A program made the translations under genes and the position numbers. Positions 1-8,351 of a stretch of 64,000 nt of DNA are shown piece after piece. Position 1 is the first letter of the stretch. Every line of letters starts with the position of its first letter. Origin of the DNA: Bacillota bacterium (GTDB lineage: Bacteria; Bacillota; Clostridia; Acetivibrionales; DTU013). The stretch covers positions 88,776 to 152,775 of the forward strand of contig JAEZRE010000024.1 of the NCBI GenBank assembly GCA_023412915.1. The letters are read 5' to 3'. The notes under the pieces are model-generated. The model ran no database searches and had not been told where the DNA came from. It was given only the letters and a program-made list of their open reading frames with translations.

Positions 1-553
1 CAAATAGATTTTTAACAGAACTGTATTTCTCATTGATTATATCCTTTGCAATATCAATCAATCCTTCATAATTTCCCTCGATTCTGCTTTTATACCAGCT
101 TATACCCTCAGTATAGCTTAATTTCCTTATTGAAAACGCAAAATACAGCCAATAAGAAGGTTTGACAATTTGGGAGATAGCGTCGGCATTTGAAATGCAA
201 ACTTCTTCCAAGATACCTTCTCCGATTTTGATTGGAGTAGAGTGAGATTTTATCACTTTCTTAATGATTTCGATATTACACGGATTATACGATTTTTCCA
301 TCAGTATAGACCCGGCTATTTCTGCACTTAAATCAGAATGACGGCTAATAGTGCTGATGTCCCTCACTGCCGATATATCGTGAAGATACGCCGAAATTTC
401 AACTGTTTCCCGGTCTGCCCCCAATAGTTCTGCCAGCCTGCAGGCATATTCCTTTACAATCAGGATGTGCTGATCGAAAAATGCGCTTCCAAATACGTTT
501 TGAGTTTTATTGCATTCCAACAAAATCAAATCCCTGATATCCCAAGTAATCAT
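1..553 (-). CDS. HD-domain phosphohydrolase, 3' end outside the window
   Basis: An open frame runs from an ATG at 553 off the left edge of the window without a stop (about 184 residues visible). The start is supported by a GAGGAG ribosome binding site. Residues H29, the YLHD pair H58/D59 and a downstream RHSD segment near residue 71 match the metal-binding pattern of small HD hydrolases, which cleave phosphate esters or nucleotides. There is no signal peptide or membrane segment, so it should be cytoplasmic. The substrate cannot be read from the sequence. The fold assignment is fairly safe; the specific function is unknown. Confidence 0.75.
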   Translation of the reverse strand, partial: MITWDIRDLILLECNKTQNVFGSAFFDQHILIVKEYACRLAELLGADRETVEISAYLHDISAVRDISTISRHSDLSAEIAGSILMEKSYNPCNIEIIKKVIKSHSTPIKIGEGILEEVCISNADAISQIVKPSYWLYFAFSIRKLSYTEGISWYKSRIEGNYEGLIDIAKDIINEKYSSVKNLF

Positions 554-628
554 TTGAATACTCCTCGATCCTTGCAATATTCGGAGAAGCAACATTCTCC
601 GACCCATACTCTCCCCTCGGCAACTTGC

Positions 629-1321
629 CTATATTATGAAAACTTTCTCTTTCTTAAACAAATAGCCTATCAAGATCGTTGATACCGGGAAAGAAACTGA
701 AAACACCAATAAGCCGATAGGAGGTGATGTAATGCCCAATACCTGTTCAAATGGAGCCCATACACCCCATATACCATTGACAAGAAAGATCCAGCGTACA
801 ACAGCCCTAACCTTGCCGCCCCTGAACAAGAGACCGGAGAAGATAATTGACATGCTTAAGAACGTATAACCAAGCGTTTCCAGGGACCAGAATGTCGAAT
901 TCAAGTTCCCGAAAGCGAAAGGTGTGATGCCTTCGAGGATCCCATTTTTAATGCTCTGGCGAACAGCCGTCATTTGCATGTAATAATTATAGCTGATCTG
1001 AGATACATAGATGATTGCAAAAACCAGAGCTAAAAGGCCCAGTATTTTCAGGTTATCAGGAGCCTTTCTATACAGGCAGGCCGTAAACATCAAGATGCAA
1101 GGCGCCAGTAAAAAACATGGGATTACGAAAGACAAAATTTGTCCTTCATTATATTGGGATGCAAAATTCTCTATACCCTCCCACTTTAAGTCCAGCTGAA
1201 AAACTAAAAAAGTCAGAATAAGCGCTGCCAGGAATATGACAGAACAGATTGCCGCCGCAATTGAAGACCAGAACCCGATTGTATTCACCGTATCTTTTTG
1301 AACCTTATCGACTTTGTCCAT
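629..1321 (-). CDS. Multi-pass membrane protein of unknown function
   Basis: A 230-residue protein with about six hydrophobic segments (for example residues 21-43, 63-82, 92-110, 147-165, 172-190 and 203-222), starting at an ATG preceded by GAGGGGAG. I see no catalytic motif. It resembles the small DUF4386-like integral membrane proteins of Firmicutes in layout, but I cannot confirm that family. It lies directly upstream, on the same strand, of the HD protein and downstream of two VOC genes, with gaps of 50-80 bases. A shared transcript is possible. Confidence 0.7.
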   Translation of the reverse strand: MDKVDKVQKDTVNTIGFWSSIAAAICSVIFLAALILTFLVFQLDLKWEGIENFASQYNEGQILSFVIPCFLLAPCILMFTACLYRKAPDNLKILGLLALVFAIIYVSQISYNYYMQMTAVRQSIKNGILEGITPFAFGNLNSTFWSLETLGYTFLSMSIIFSGLLFRGGKVRAVVRWIFLVNGIWGVWAPFEQVLGITSPPIGLLVFSVSFPVSTILIGYLFKKEKVFII

Positions 1322-1373
1322 TGTTATCTCCCCTCTTTCTTCTATTTATGATTACCGCAGTCCGGACCCGATT

Positions 1374-1742
1374 CTATTTTTTTTGGAAAAACTGAACATT
1401 AAGGCCATTTGGGTCTTTGATGGTGATATACTTCATTGCGGGCGTTTCTACAGGGCCGCCGTGTACTCCGATACCTTTACCTTTTATCGTTTCCAGCATT
1501 GCGTCAACCGAGTCGACGGCAAAACCAATCGAAATAAATTCGCTGTAATTGATTGCGGTCTTACTGCTGTCGGCAAGAAGCTCCACGAGCGTCTCATTCT
1601 CGGTGCCGTTGCCCATAAAAGCGATTTCAATTCCAGGCCCGGCGGGAAAACGCCGCTGCACTTGAAGACCTGCCAGATCGGCATAAAATGCGATTGAATC
1701 ATCCAGATTTTTGACATAGAGAGTCGTCCATAAAAGTTTCAT
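1374..1742 (-). CDS. VOC-family (glyoxalase-fold) protein, copy 1
   Basis: A 122-residue protein with the paired beta-alpha-beta-beta-beta modules of the vicinal oxygen chelate superfamily: an N-terminal module ending near YADLAGLQV and a C-terminal module ending DPNGLNVQFFQ. VOC proteins are glyoxalases, dioxygenases or antibiotic-binding proteins; the substrate here is unknown. An ATG at 1748 is possible, but the AAAGGAG site is only one base from it and seven from the ATG at 1742, which also matches the start of its neighbour. It is a close paralogue of the next gene (1811-2179), with the same MK(L/F)LWTT opening. Confidence 0.85.
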   Translation of the reverse strand: MKLLWTTLYVKNLDDSIAFYADLAGLQVQRRFPAGPGIEIAFMGNGTENETLVELLADSSKTAINYSEFISIGFAVDSVDAMLETIKGKGIGVHGGPVETPAMKYITIKDPNGLNVQFFQKK

Positions 1743-1810
1743 AATCATTCTCCTTTAATTATTAATTCAGGCAACGAAATCTTGCGTGTAATTGCTTTGC
1801 TGTACCAAAG

Positions 1811-2179
1811 CTATTTTTGCTGAAAAAACTGAACCTGAAGGCCATCGGGATCCCTGATGCAGAAATATTTCATTGCAGGTGTCTCATATGGTCCGCTATA
1901 CACGGGAATGCCTTCCCGTTGCAGTGAAGCCAGCTTCTGGTCAACAGAGTCAACTGCGAACCCGATCGATATGAATTCACTGAAACTGACCGTACCAACG
2001 CCGTTGTCCGTCAGAAGCTCAATGAGCGTTTCGCTATCAGTTCCGTTTCCCATAAAGGCTATTTCGATTCCAGGTCCCGCAGAAAAACGTTTCAGCACAC
2101 AAAGCCCTGCAATGTCGGTATAAAAAGCGATAGACTCATCCAGATTTTCTACATTGACTGTCGTCCATAAAAATTTCAC
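1811..2179 (-). CDS. VOC-family (glyoxalase-fold) protein, copy 2
   Basis: A 122-residue paralogue of the preceding VOC gene, alignable end to end without gaps and with an identical EIAFMGNGT segment near the middle. The start is a GTG with AGGAGG nine bases upstream. The two copies look like a local tandem duplication and are probably co-transcribed. They are transcribed away from an MmyB-type regulator that shares the 118-base intergenic region, so that regulator is the likely controller. Whether the two proteins form a heterodimer or bind different ligands cannot be told. Confidence 0.85.
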   Translation of the reverse strand: MKFLWTTVNVENLDESIAFYTDIAGLCVLKRFSAGPGIEIAFMGNGTDSETLIELLTDNGVGTVSFSEFISIGFAVDSVDQKLASLQREGIPVYSGPYETPAMKYFCIRDPDGLQVQFFQQK

Positions 2180-2297
2180 CTCGATTATCCTCCTTCCCGC
2201 TTATTTTTGTCTCTGGTAATATGATAATTTAAAGTTTATAATGCAGATAGAAGCGAAATTATACTGGTATAAATAGTAACAGCCAGGGAAGATATGT

Positions 2298-3137
2298 ATG
2301 AATAGTGAAGAATTTCGATATGCGGAGCTGGCCGATTTTCTAAAATCACGCAGAGCAAGAATCTCACCAATGCAGTTAGGGCTTTCCTCAGTAACTCACC
2401 GCCGGACTCCCGGTCTCAGAAGAGAGGAAATTGCGCAATTAGCCGGTGTCGGTCTTACTTGGTATACGTGGCTTGAGCAGGGTCGAGCCATTCATGTTTC
2501 GACACAGGTCATTGAGAGCCTGTCCAGAGTTCTGATGCTCGATAAGCAGGAGCGAATGCATCTCTATCGTCTGGCAAACCAGCCGGTCCCGGCAGATATA
2601 ACAGGAGATCAAACAGCAATCAGCCCCCTGCTTCAGCATGTCCTTGATAATTTGGAACTCTGCCCGTCAATAATAGCAGACCAGCGTTGGAACGTTATTG
2701 GCTGGAACAGGGCCGCGCTCCTCATACTCGGCGATCTGGAACGAATGGACGGCCTCCAGAGAAATATTGTCTGGGGCATGTTTATGGACAACTATTATAG
2801 ACGGTTATATGTTAACTGGGAACTTCATGCCAAGAGTACGCTGGGCAGATTTCGTTCCACTTGCGGGAAATATATTGAAGATACATGGTTTATTCAACTG
2901 ATAGAAGAATTGAAGGCGAATAGTCCGGAATTTAATGAGTGGTGGCCGCTTCATGACATTTACGACGATTCCGGAGTCTATAAGCAATTTACTCATCCTG
3001 TTGCGGGAACGTTGGATTTTGAAAGCAGTTGCTTTGATGTACCTGATAATTCAGGATTCAGATTGTTTATCCATGTACCGCTATCAGGGACCGATACTTC
3101 TTCAAAAATGAGGCTCTTATTAGGTGAACCAAAATGA
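2298..3137 (+). CDS. MmyB-type helix-turn-helix transcriptional regulator
   Basis: A 279-residue regulator. Residues about 10-80 form an XRE-type helix-turn-helix with the characteristic RTPGLRREEIAQLAGVG and WYTWLEQGR segments. The rest matches the MmyB-like ligand-binding domain (PAS-like fold) that senses small hydrophobic ligands in this family. It lies divergent to the two VOC genes and probably controls them. Its stop overlaps the ATG of a truncated DJ-1/PfpI gene (ATGA), so that gene was once translationally coupled to it. A TATACT hexamer at about 2260 could be its -10. Confidence 0.88.
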   Translation: MNSEEFRYAELADFLKSRRARISPMQLGLSSVTHRRTPGLRREEIAQLAGVGLTWYTWLEQGRAIHVSTQVIESLSRVLMLDKQERMHLYRLANQPVPADITGDQTAISPLLQHVLDNLELCPSIIADQRWNVIGWNRAALLILGDLERMDGLQRNIVWGMFMDNYYRRLYVNWELHAKSTLGRFRSTCGKYIEDTWFIQLIEELKANSPEFNEWWPLHDIYDDSGVYKQFTHPVAGTLDFESSCFDVPDNSGFRLFIHVPLSGTDTSSKMRLLLGEPK

Positions 3138-3292
3138 AGTTACTGTTATTTCTGCTAAAAGGTTTTGAAACAATGGAATTCAGCCCGTTTATTGACGTGA
3201 TGGGCTGGGTGCAAAATGATTATGGCGTTGATACCACCGTTGTGACATGCGGATTTCAAAAACGTACTTTTAACGTACCAGTATGCGTCTAA
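3134..3292 (+). pseudogene. Truncated DJ-1/PfpI-family gene (N-terminal remnant)
   Basis: A 52-codon frame overlapping the stop of the MmyB-type regulator. The first 40 residues (starting MKLLLFLLKGFETMEFSP) look like the first strand and helix of a DJ-1/PfpI protein, normally about 190 residues long. The nucleophile-elbow cysteine and everything beyond it are missing. The frame stops immediately before an inverted repeat at 3313-3361. I read it as a remnant left by a deletion or insertion. Confidence 0.6.
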
Positions 3293-3312
3293 AAAACCAT
3301 CTGATATAATTT

Positions 3313-3361
3313 TACCCCCAGAATAGTCAGTTTGTTTTTTTCACTGTCTACTCTGGGGGTA
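3313..3361. repeat. Inverted repeat between the DJ-1 remnant and the GH3 gene
   Basis: Two 19-base arms, TACCCCCAGAATAGTCAGT (3313-3331) and its near-complement (3343-3361), pair with two mismatches around an 11-base T-rich loop. It lies between convergent genes and may terminate transcription, although neither side has a clean T-run. Right after it, AAGAACCGTCCCT (about 3371) recurs inside the larger palindrome at 21,848-21,898. Confidence 0.6.
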
Positions 3362-3409
3362 GCATATCAAAAGAACCGTCCCTGCATTTCCCCTGTGTTT
3401 CAGAAAATG

Positions 3410-5716
3410 TTACTTATTGTTCAATTTGTCCAGCAGCTGCTGTATCTCCGCTTCCTTAAACACGTCCGGGAAGAAGGTTATAAAGCTGCGCAGCGGCATT
3501 TCCTTAAGCATGGCTTCCTTTCCCTGATCCACTTCCATTTCGTTTCCGGGTTGATCGTTGCCGGTATCCATGGATTTCATGTACTGCATTACCGCTTCCT
3601 TTCCTTCCGGATCAGACATGATGTCGTAGGGTGTGGAGTTCAGCGTGAATACCTTGCGTACCGGCTTGGAAGTATTCACGCGGACTGTCGTTCTGAGCGC
3701 AGTGGTTCCGGAGGAAGGACACGCCAGGATATCAAATTCACCGCTTTCAACGTACCAATCCCTGATTTCGGTATTATAATAGGCAAATGCCCTCTTGCTT
3801 AAGGTAAATACAACAGTCTTCTCCTCCCCAGGCGCAAGCTCGACCTTTTCAAAGCCCTTCAATTCCTTTTCCGGGCGGAGTACACTGCTTTCCTTATCAC
3901 ACACATACAGCTGCACGATCTCTTTACCCTTCAGCTTGCCGCTGTTCCTGATCCTCACCGATACTTTGAGTTCGTCGGAATCGTTGATTTCGGTGTGGTC
4001 GGCAGCTATGGAAAGATAATCGAATTTCGTATAGGACAGCCCGTACCCGAACGGGAACAAGGATTCCACTCCTGCCGCGTCGTAGTATCTGTATCCCACG
4101 AACAGGCCTTCCCGGTATTCGACCTTCCCGATATCACCCGGGAAATTGAGGTATGACGGATTGTCGCTGAGCTTTTTAGGGAATGTCTCTGCAAGCTTGC
4201 CCGAAGGGTTCATATCGCCGAAAAGCAGGTCTGCGGCCGCGCTTCCGCTGGCCTGACCGCCAAGGTACATTTCCAGGACAGCCTTGACTTCGTCTATCCA
4301 CGGCATTTCAACAGGCGCTCCGTTGCTGAGCACTACCACCAGATTTTTCTGGACTGCAGCTACTGCCTCGATCAGCTGATTGTGTCCGTCCGGCATCCTC
4401 AAATGCCTTCTGTCGAAGCTTTCCGACTCGTAATTCTCCGGCAGGCCTGCAAATATGACCGCAGCGTCGGCCTTCCGCGCCGCCTCGACAGCTTCGTCTA
4501 TAAGTATCGGGTCGGCTATGTCGCTTGCCGAGGTCAGCGGCGTTTTGCTGAAGATTCCATTTGCCGCGTCCTCCCTATAGCCGGCCGCATAAAGTATGTC
4601 CATATCCTCGCCCGCTTTTTTCAATATTTCGTCGAAGGCGCAGTCAAGTTCGGCCGGGTTGACATGCGAGCTGCCCCCGCCCTGGTATCTCGGATTTCTG
4701 GCAAACGCCCCGATTACCGCCAGGCTGCCTTTTTTCTTCAGGGGCAGGATATCGTCGTCATTCTTTAACAGCACCGTGCATTCGCCCGCGACCTTGCGCG
4801 CAAGTTGGTTGTGAGCTTCCATGTCGCAGCTGACAGAGCCCTTTTGATTATCGACCGCTTTAAATATCAACTCGAGCAGCTTGCCGACCGCATTGTCCAG
4901 AACGCTTTCAGAAAGCTCTCCGCTTCTGACGGCCTGGACTATCCTTGCGTCGTTCCTTCCGCCGCTTGCGGGCATTTCCAGTTCCAACCCGGCGGCAAGG
5001 CCTGACGGCCTGTTATTTACAGCCCCCCAGTCGGACATTACGATGCCTTTAAATCCCCACTCCTGCCTCAGTATATCAGTAAGCAGATATTTATTTTCAG
5101 AGCAGTATTCGCCGTTCAGTTTATTGTAAGCGCACATCAAGGTCCAGGGCTCCTGCCTGACAGCCTCCTCGAAGCTTGCGAGGTATATTTCCCTCAATGT
5201 TCTTTCGTCTATCCGGGCATCGATCAGGAAACGCCTCGTCTCCTGGTTATTTGCTGCGAAATGCTTCAGAGAAGTGCCTACCCCCTGGCTCTGTACGCCT
5301 TTGATATGTGAGGCGGCCATTTCGGAAGAAAGATAAGGATCCTCGGACAGATATTCAAAATTCCTGCCGCACAGAGGTGAGCGTTTGATATTGGCAGCCG
5401 GTCCAAGAAGTATCGAAACCTCTTCCTTCCGGCATTCCTCACCCAGCGCCTTACCAACCTCGCCGATCAGGCCGCGGTCCCACGAGCAGGCCAGTGCCGC
5501 GCCCGTCGGAAAACAGGTCGCCGGTTCGCTCGTGGTAGCCGAATGGTCCTCCTCCTGTACCTGTTTCCTCAATCCATGCGGACCGTCCGTCATCATGACC
5601 GACGGTATCCCCAGCCTTTCTATGGGCTTCGTATGCCAGAAGTCCAAGCCCGAACAAAGACTCGCCTTCTCCTCAAGTGTCATTTCGGCGATCATTGCCT
5701 TAATGTCTCTTTTCAT
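3410..5716 (-). CDS. Glycoside hydrolase family 3 beta-glucosidase
   Basis: A 768-residue GH3 enzyme without signal peptide, so probably intracellular, releasing terminal beta-linked glucose (or a related sugar) from imported oligosaccharides. The N-terminal TIM barrel carries the KHF motif (151-153) and the nucleophile Asp229 in GIVMSDW. The alpha/beta sandwich follows (about 300-520, with the PDGHNQLIEAV segment), then a C-terminal fibronectin-III-like domain ending around residue 690. The last 60-70 residues form an extra tail (MQYMKSMDTGN onwards) common in the Firmicute cytosolic members. The ATG at 5716 has a good AGGGAGG site. The aldo/keto reductase gene upstream on the same strand is 32 bases away and may be co-transcribed. 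Confidence 0.95.
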   Translation of the reverse strand: MKRDIKAMIAEMTLEEKASLCSGLDFWHTKPIERLGIPSVMMTDGPHGLRKQVQEEDHSATTSEPATCFPTGAALACSWDRGLIGEVGKALGEECRKEEVSILLGPAANIKRSPLCGRNFEYLSEDPYLSSEMAASHIKGVQSQGVGTSLKHFAANNQETRRFLIDARIDERTLREIYLASFEEAVRQEPWTLMCAYNKLNGEYCSENKYLLTDILRQEWGFKGIVMSDWGAVNNRPSGLAAGLELEMPASGGRNDARIVQAVRSGELSESVLDNAVGKLLELIFKAVDNQKGSVSCDMEAHNQLARKVAGECTVLLKNDDDILPLKKKGSLAVIGAFARNPRYQGGGSSHVNPAELDCAFDEILKKAGEDMDILYAAGYREDAANGIFSKTPLTSASDIADPILIDEAVEAARKADAAVIFAGLPENYESESFDRRHLRMPDGHNQLIEAVAAVQKNLVVVLSNGAPVEMPWIDEVKAVLEMYLGGQASGSAAADLLFGDMNPSGKLAETFPKKLSDNPSYLNFPGDIGKVEYREGLFVGYRYYDAAGVESLFPFGYGLSYTKFDYLSIAADHTEINDSDELKVSVRIRNSGKLKGKEIVQLYVCDKESSVLRPEKELKGFEKVELAPGEEKTVVFTLSKRAFAYYNTEIRDWYVESGEFDILACPSSGTTALRTTVRVNTSKPVRKVFTLNSTPYDIMSDPEGKEAVMQYMKSMDTGNDQPGNEMEVDQGKEAMLKEMPLRSFITFFPDVFKEAEIQQLLDKLNNK

Positions 5717-5748
5717 GTGAACCTCCCTATTTAACTACCTATATGAAT

Positions 5749-6723
5749 TTAATTTCCTCTATAAAGCCATTCCACATCAGCCTCTGGTAATTCGACATCA
5801 GCTGCTGTCAGTGAATCGGCAAGCTGTTCGCCGTTTTTACAGCCGATTATGGCAATACCGGGAACCCGGTTGCAGGTTATATAACCAAGAGCCGCGGCCG
5901 ATACGGTAAGGCCGTTTTCTGCCGCATAACGTTTGACTCTTTCCAAACGAGCAAAATTTTCCGGAGCGGCATACCTGTCATTTGCCTTACGGCTGAGCGC
6001 CCCGAGCCCCTGGGAGGCGCCCCGGGCAAAAAAGCCTTTAGCCTGTGACGAATATGCAAATACCGGGAACCTGTGTTTCTCATACCATCCGTATTCCTCG
6101 GCATTCATGCAAACCAGAGTAAGGTCGCCGTATGCTTCGGGAGTGGTTGCAGCAAGGCTCCACTGGATCTGGCTCGCGCAGAATGCAGCAAAACCGTTTG
6201 TCTGAGCGGCTCTAAGGGCCTCTTCCACTCGCGCGGCCCTCCAATTGGAACATCCGGCTGCTCTGATCTTACCCTTCTTTATAAACACGGATAAAGTCTC
6301 CGTTATTTCCTCTGCATCGCGTGACGCATCGTCCCTGTGAAGCCAGTATATATCTATATGATCTACTCCGAGCGCCATCAGACTCTCGTCGAGGTCCCGC
6401 TCCAGCTCCTTCCGCGACAAACGCCCTTCTTTCATGCTTTCCAACCTGGGATAGCCGCCCTTCGTCGAGATTACCAGACTATTTCTGTTCCCGCGTGCCT
6501 TCAGCCACCTGCCGATGGTCCTTTCGCTCGCTCCATCACCTCCGGGCAGCCACGAAGCATAAACCCTTGCAGTGTCGATACAGTTGCCTCCCGCCTCAGT
6601 ATACGCATCCATTAAACTAATGGCGTCGTTTTCATTTACAGTCGTTCCGAAATAATCGGTGCCGAGCGCAAGTACGGAAACCCTGATAGTGTCGTCGGGC
6701 GGGCCAAGCTCGATATATCTCAT
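5749..6723 (-). CDS. Aldo/keto reductase
   Basis: A 324-residue NAD(P)H-dependent oxidoreductase of the aldo/keto reductase superfamily. The tetrad is intact: Asp and Tyr in CIDTARVY, Lys in VISTKGGYP and His in IYWLHRDD. Unlike the three reductases at 51-57 kb, it has no C-terminal ferredoxin-like cysteine clusters. The frame extends upstream to 6786, but GGGG nine bases before the ATG at 6723 and the usual family N-terminus support the shorter start. It is followed by the GH3 gene after 25 bases, suggesting a role linked to sugar metabolism. It is divergent from the TipA-type regulator. Confidence 0.9.
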   Translation of the reverse strand: MRYIELGPPDDTIRVSVLALGTDYFGTTVNENDAISLMDAYTEAGGNCIDTARVYASWLPGGDGASERTIGRWLKARGNRNSLVISTKGGYPRLESMKEGRLSRKELERDLDESLMALGVDHIDIYWLHRDDASRDAEEITETLSVFIKKGKIRAAGCSNWRAARVEEALRAAQTNGFAAFCASQIQWSLAATTPEAYGDLTLVCMNAEEYGWYEKHRFPVFAYSSQAKGFFARGASQGLGALSRKANDRYAAPENFARLERVKRYAAENGLTVSAAALGYITCNRVPGIAIIGCKNGEQLADSLTAADVELPEADVEWLYRGN

Positions 6724-6810
6724 GTCATTCCCCTTCTGTGCCTTGATTGCTTTATAAAATATTGTACCATATCGCCGTAAAAACACCCAAAATTTTCTTA
6801 TTATATTTTC

Positions 6811-6841
6811 TTGACACTGACGTTACGTCATGGTTTATGAT
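6811..6841 (+). promoter_or_regulatory. MerR-type promoter and operator
   Basis: TTGACA (6811-6816) and TATGAT (6836-6841) are separated by 19 bases, the overlong spacer typical of MerR-activated promoters. The spacer holds the palindrome TGACGTTACGTCA. Transcription would start just before the regulator's own ribosome binding site, giving a leader of about ten bases, so autoregulation is expected. Confidence 0.8.
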
Positions 6842-6858
6842 GAAAAAGAGGTGAGAAC

Positions 6859-7629
6859 ATGTCGTATACGATAAACAAAATCGCCCAGACAGCCGGCGTA
6901 ACACTCAGGACGCTGAGATATTACGACAGGATCGGTCTGCTGGTCCCGTCCGGCAGGACCGAAGCGAAATACAGGCTTTATTCCGATGAAGATTTGGAAA
7001 GGCTTCAACAAATATTGTTTTTCAGGGAACTGGATTTCTCTCTTGAAAAAATCGGTCTGATGCTGAATGACCCTGCTTTCGACAGGAAGGAAGCGTTAAA
7101 AATGCAGATCCGCTTTCTTGAAAAACGCGCGGAGCGGTATTTGAATCTCACGGACCTAGCCAAGGAGACTTTATATAATCTGGAAGGAGATAAAAAGATG
7201 GATAAGAAGGAAATGTTCAAAGCATTCGATGTTGACAAAATGATGGAAGAGCAAAAGCAGTATGAGAACGAGGTCAAGGAAAGGTGGGGCAGCACTGAAG
7301 CCTACAGGATATCCAATGAGCGTACCTCAAAGTATACCAGGGAGGATTGGGCAAGGATCAATGCCGAAAGTGAGGAAAACCTTAAGGAAATGATAGAGTG
7401 CTATACTTCAGGCGTCCCCTACAGCGATCCACGCATGATGGCTGTCTGTGATAATGCACGGGCGCAGATGAGCAAATATTTCTACCCCTGTTCTCTCGAA
7501 ATGTATTCAAACCTTGGGAACATGTATATCGCCGACGAAAGGTTCACCGCATATTATGACAAGTTTGCCCCGGGGCTTGCGGCCTACTACAATGAAGCTA
7601 TCCAGCACTATTGCATAACACGGGCATAA
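6859..7629 (+). CDS. TipA-type MerR regulator with drug-binding domain
   Basis: A 256-residue regulator. Residues 1-70 are a MerR winged helix (LRYYDRIGLL motif), 75-110 a dimerisation helix, and 115-256 the TipAS domain, an all-helical domain that in characterised members traps thiopeptides and other multi-ring drugs. It probably activates its own promoter upstream when the ligand is bound. AAGGAG at 7184-7189, eight bases before an in-frame ATG at 7198, would allow separate translation of the TipAS domain (143 residues), as in Streptomyces tipA. The neighbouring reductase may share the control region. Family assignment is strong; the ligand is unknown. Confidence 0.92.
   Translation: MSYTINKIAQTAGVTLRTLRYYDRIGLLVPSGRTEAKYRLYSDEDLERLQQILFFRELDFSLEKIGLMLNDPAFDRKEALKMQIRFLEKRAERYLNLTDLAKETLYNLEGDKKMDKKEMFKAFDVDKMMEEQKQYENEVKERWGSTEAYRISNERTSKYTREDWARINAESEENLKEMIECYTSGVPYSDPRMMAVCDNARAQMSKYFYPCSLEMYSNLGNMYIADERFTAYYDKFAPGLAAYYNEAIQHYCITRA
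7184..7200 (+). promoter_or_regulatory. Internal ribosome binding site and start for a stand-alone TipAS domain
   Basis: Inside the regulator gene, AAGGAG is followed after eight bases by ATG (7198-7200) in frame, exactly at the boundary between the dimerisation helix and the ligand-binding domain. The product would be the 143-residue ligand-binding domain alone. Confidence 0.65.
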
Positions 7630-7931
7630 ACCCGGCGCCGGTTTCATATCGTGCCGGATGCCGAGCTTGTGGCAACGTCGATTGCGGTGCAGCCACAACA
7701 CTTTCAAAAACGGCAATCGCGACCATAACCTGGTGTTCGTCCGGCTCCTTCGTAGTAAGGAGCTGGAGGAGCATCCCGGCGCAGCAATCGCCCTGGCTGC
7801 CCAGGATTCGCTATTTGCGGCGAAACGGAACAGCTCGAAGGAAAGCCCGGCCACAACAGGGATTCAGAGGACATATGTCGAAGAAGCCGTACTGTTCTTT
7901 AACGCCGGCTGTAAGAGGGCAGACGCCCTTC
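7630..7931. other. 302-base gap without a recognisable gene
   Basis: The frames that cross this stretch have no ribosome binding site and no recognisable sequence. It lies between convergent genes (the TipA-type regulator and the TM1266-like gene). I see no strong hairpin with a T-run. It may be decayed coding sequence. Confidence 0.5.
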
Positions 7932-8192
7932 TTACCAGTCCGAGCAGATCTGCATATTCTTGGCCTTGACGCCTTCGACGCCGTTGAGCTTCGTCTCGAG
8001 CGCCGCTATTTCTTCATCCGTACCGGTTAACTTCAAAATTATAAGCCCTTCGTTTTCGCAATCGTCTTCCGCTTCATGCAGACCAAGCCTCATTTTTATC
8101 ATGCAGCCGTACTCAGTCAGGGCGTCCTGGAGTTTCACCGCATTCCGCACCCTGTTGTTCAATACCAGCGACATAATGTTATAGCATCGCAT
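7932..8192 (-). CDS. TM1266-family small regulator (ferredoxin-fold, hydrogenase-associated)
   Basis: An 86-residue protein matching the TM1266 family, described as a putative regulator of iron-only hydrogenase systems and built on an ACT/NikR-like beta-alpha-beta fold. The NNRVRNAVKLQDALTEYG, MRLGLHEA and LKLTGTDEEIAALETKLN segments follow the family's order. AGGAGAG precedes the ATG at 8192. No hydrogenase maturation genes lie in this window, so the partner is elsewhere or has been lost. Moderate confidence in the family name, low in the role. Confidence 0.7.
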   Translation of the reverse strand: MRCYNIMSLVLNNRVRNAVKLQDALTEYGCMIKMRLGLHEAEDDCENEGLIILKLTGTDEEIAALETKLNGVEGVKAKNMQICSDW

Positions 8193-8351
8193 TTTTATAC
8201 TCTCCTACTTTTAATTATTCTGTGCGTATTTGATTATGCCCATTATTTTAAAACACAATTATATTAATTTGACTGTGGAAAAGAAGGTATCATATTTGTT
8301 ATAATCTCTATAAGATAAAATTAGTATGGAACACTAAAAGGAGTGCGTGAG

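Noticed and set aside
467..682. 71-codon plus-strand frame
   Set aside because: It lies opposite the HD and membrane-protein genes, which have good ribosome binding sites.
7611..8030. Plus-strand frames of 139 and 103 codons after the TipA-type gene
   Set aside because: No ribosome binding site or recognisable sequence; the longer one overlaps the TM1266-like gene on the opposite strand.
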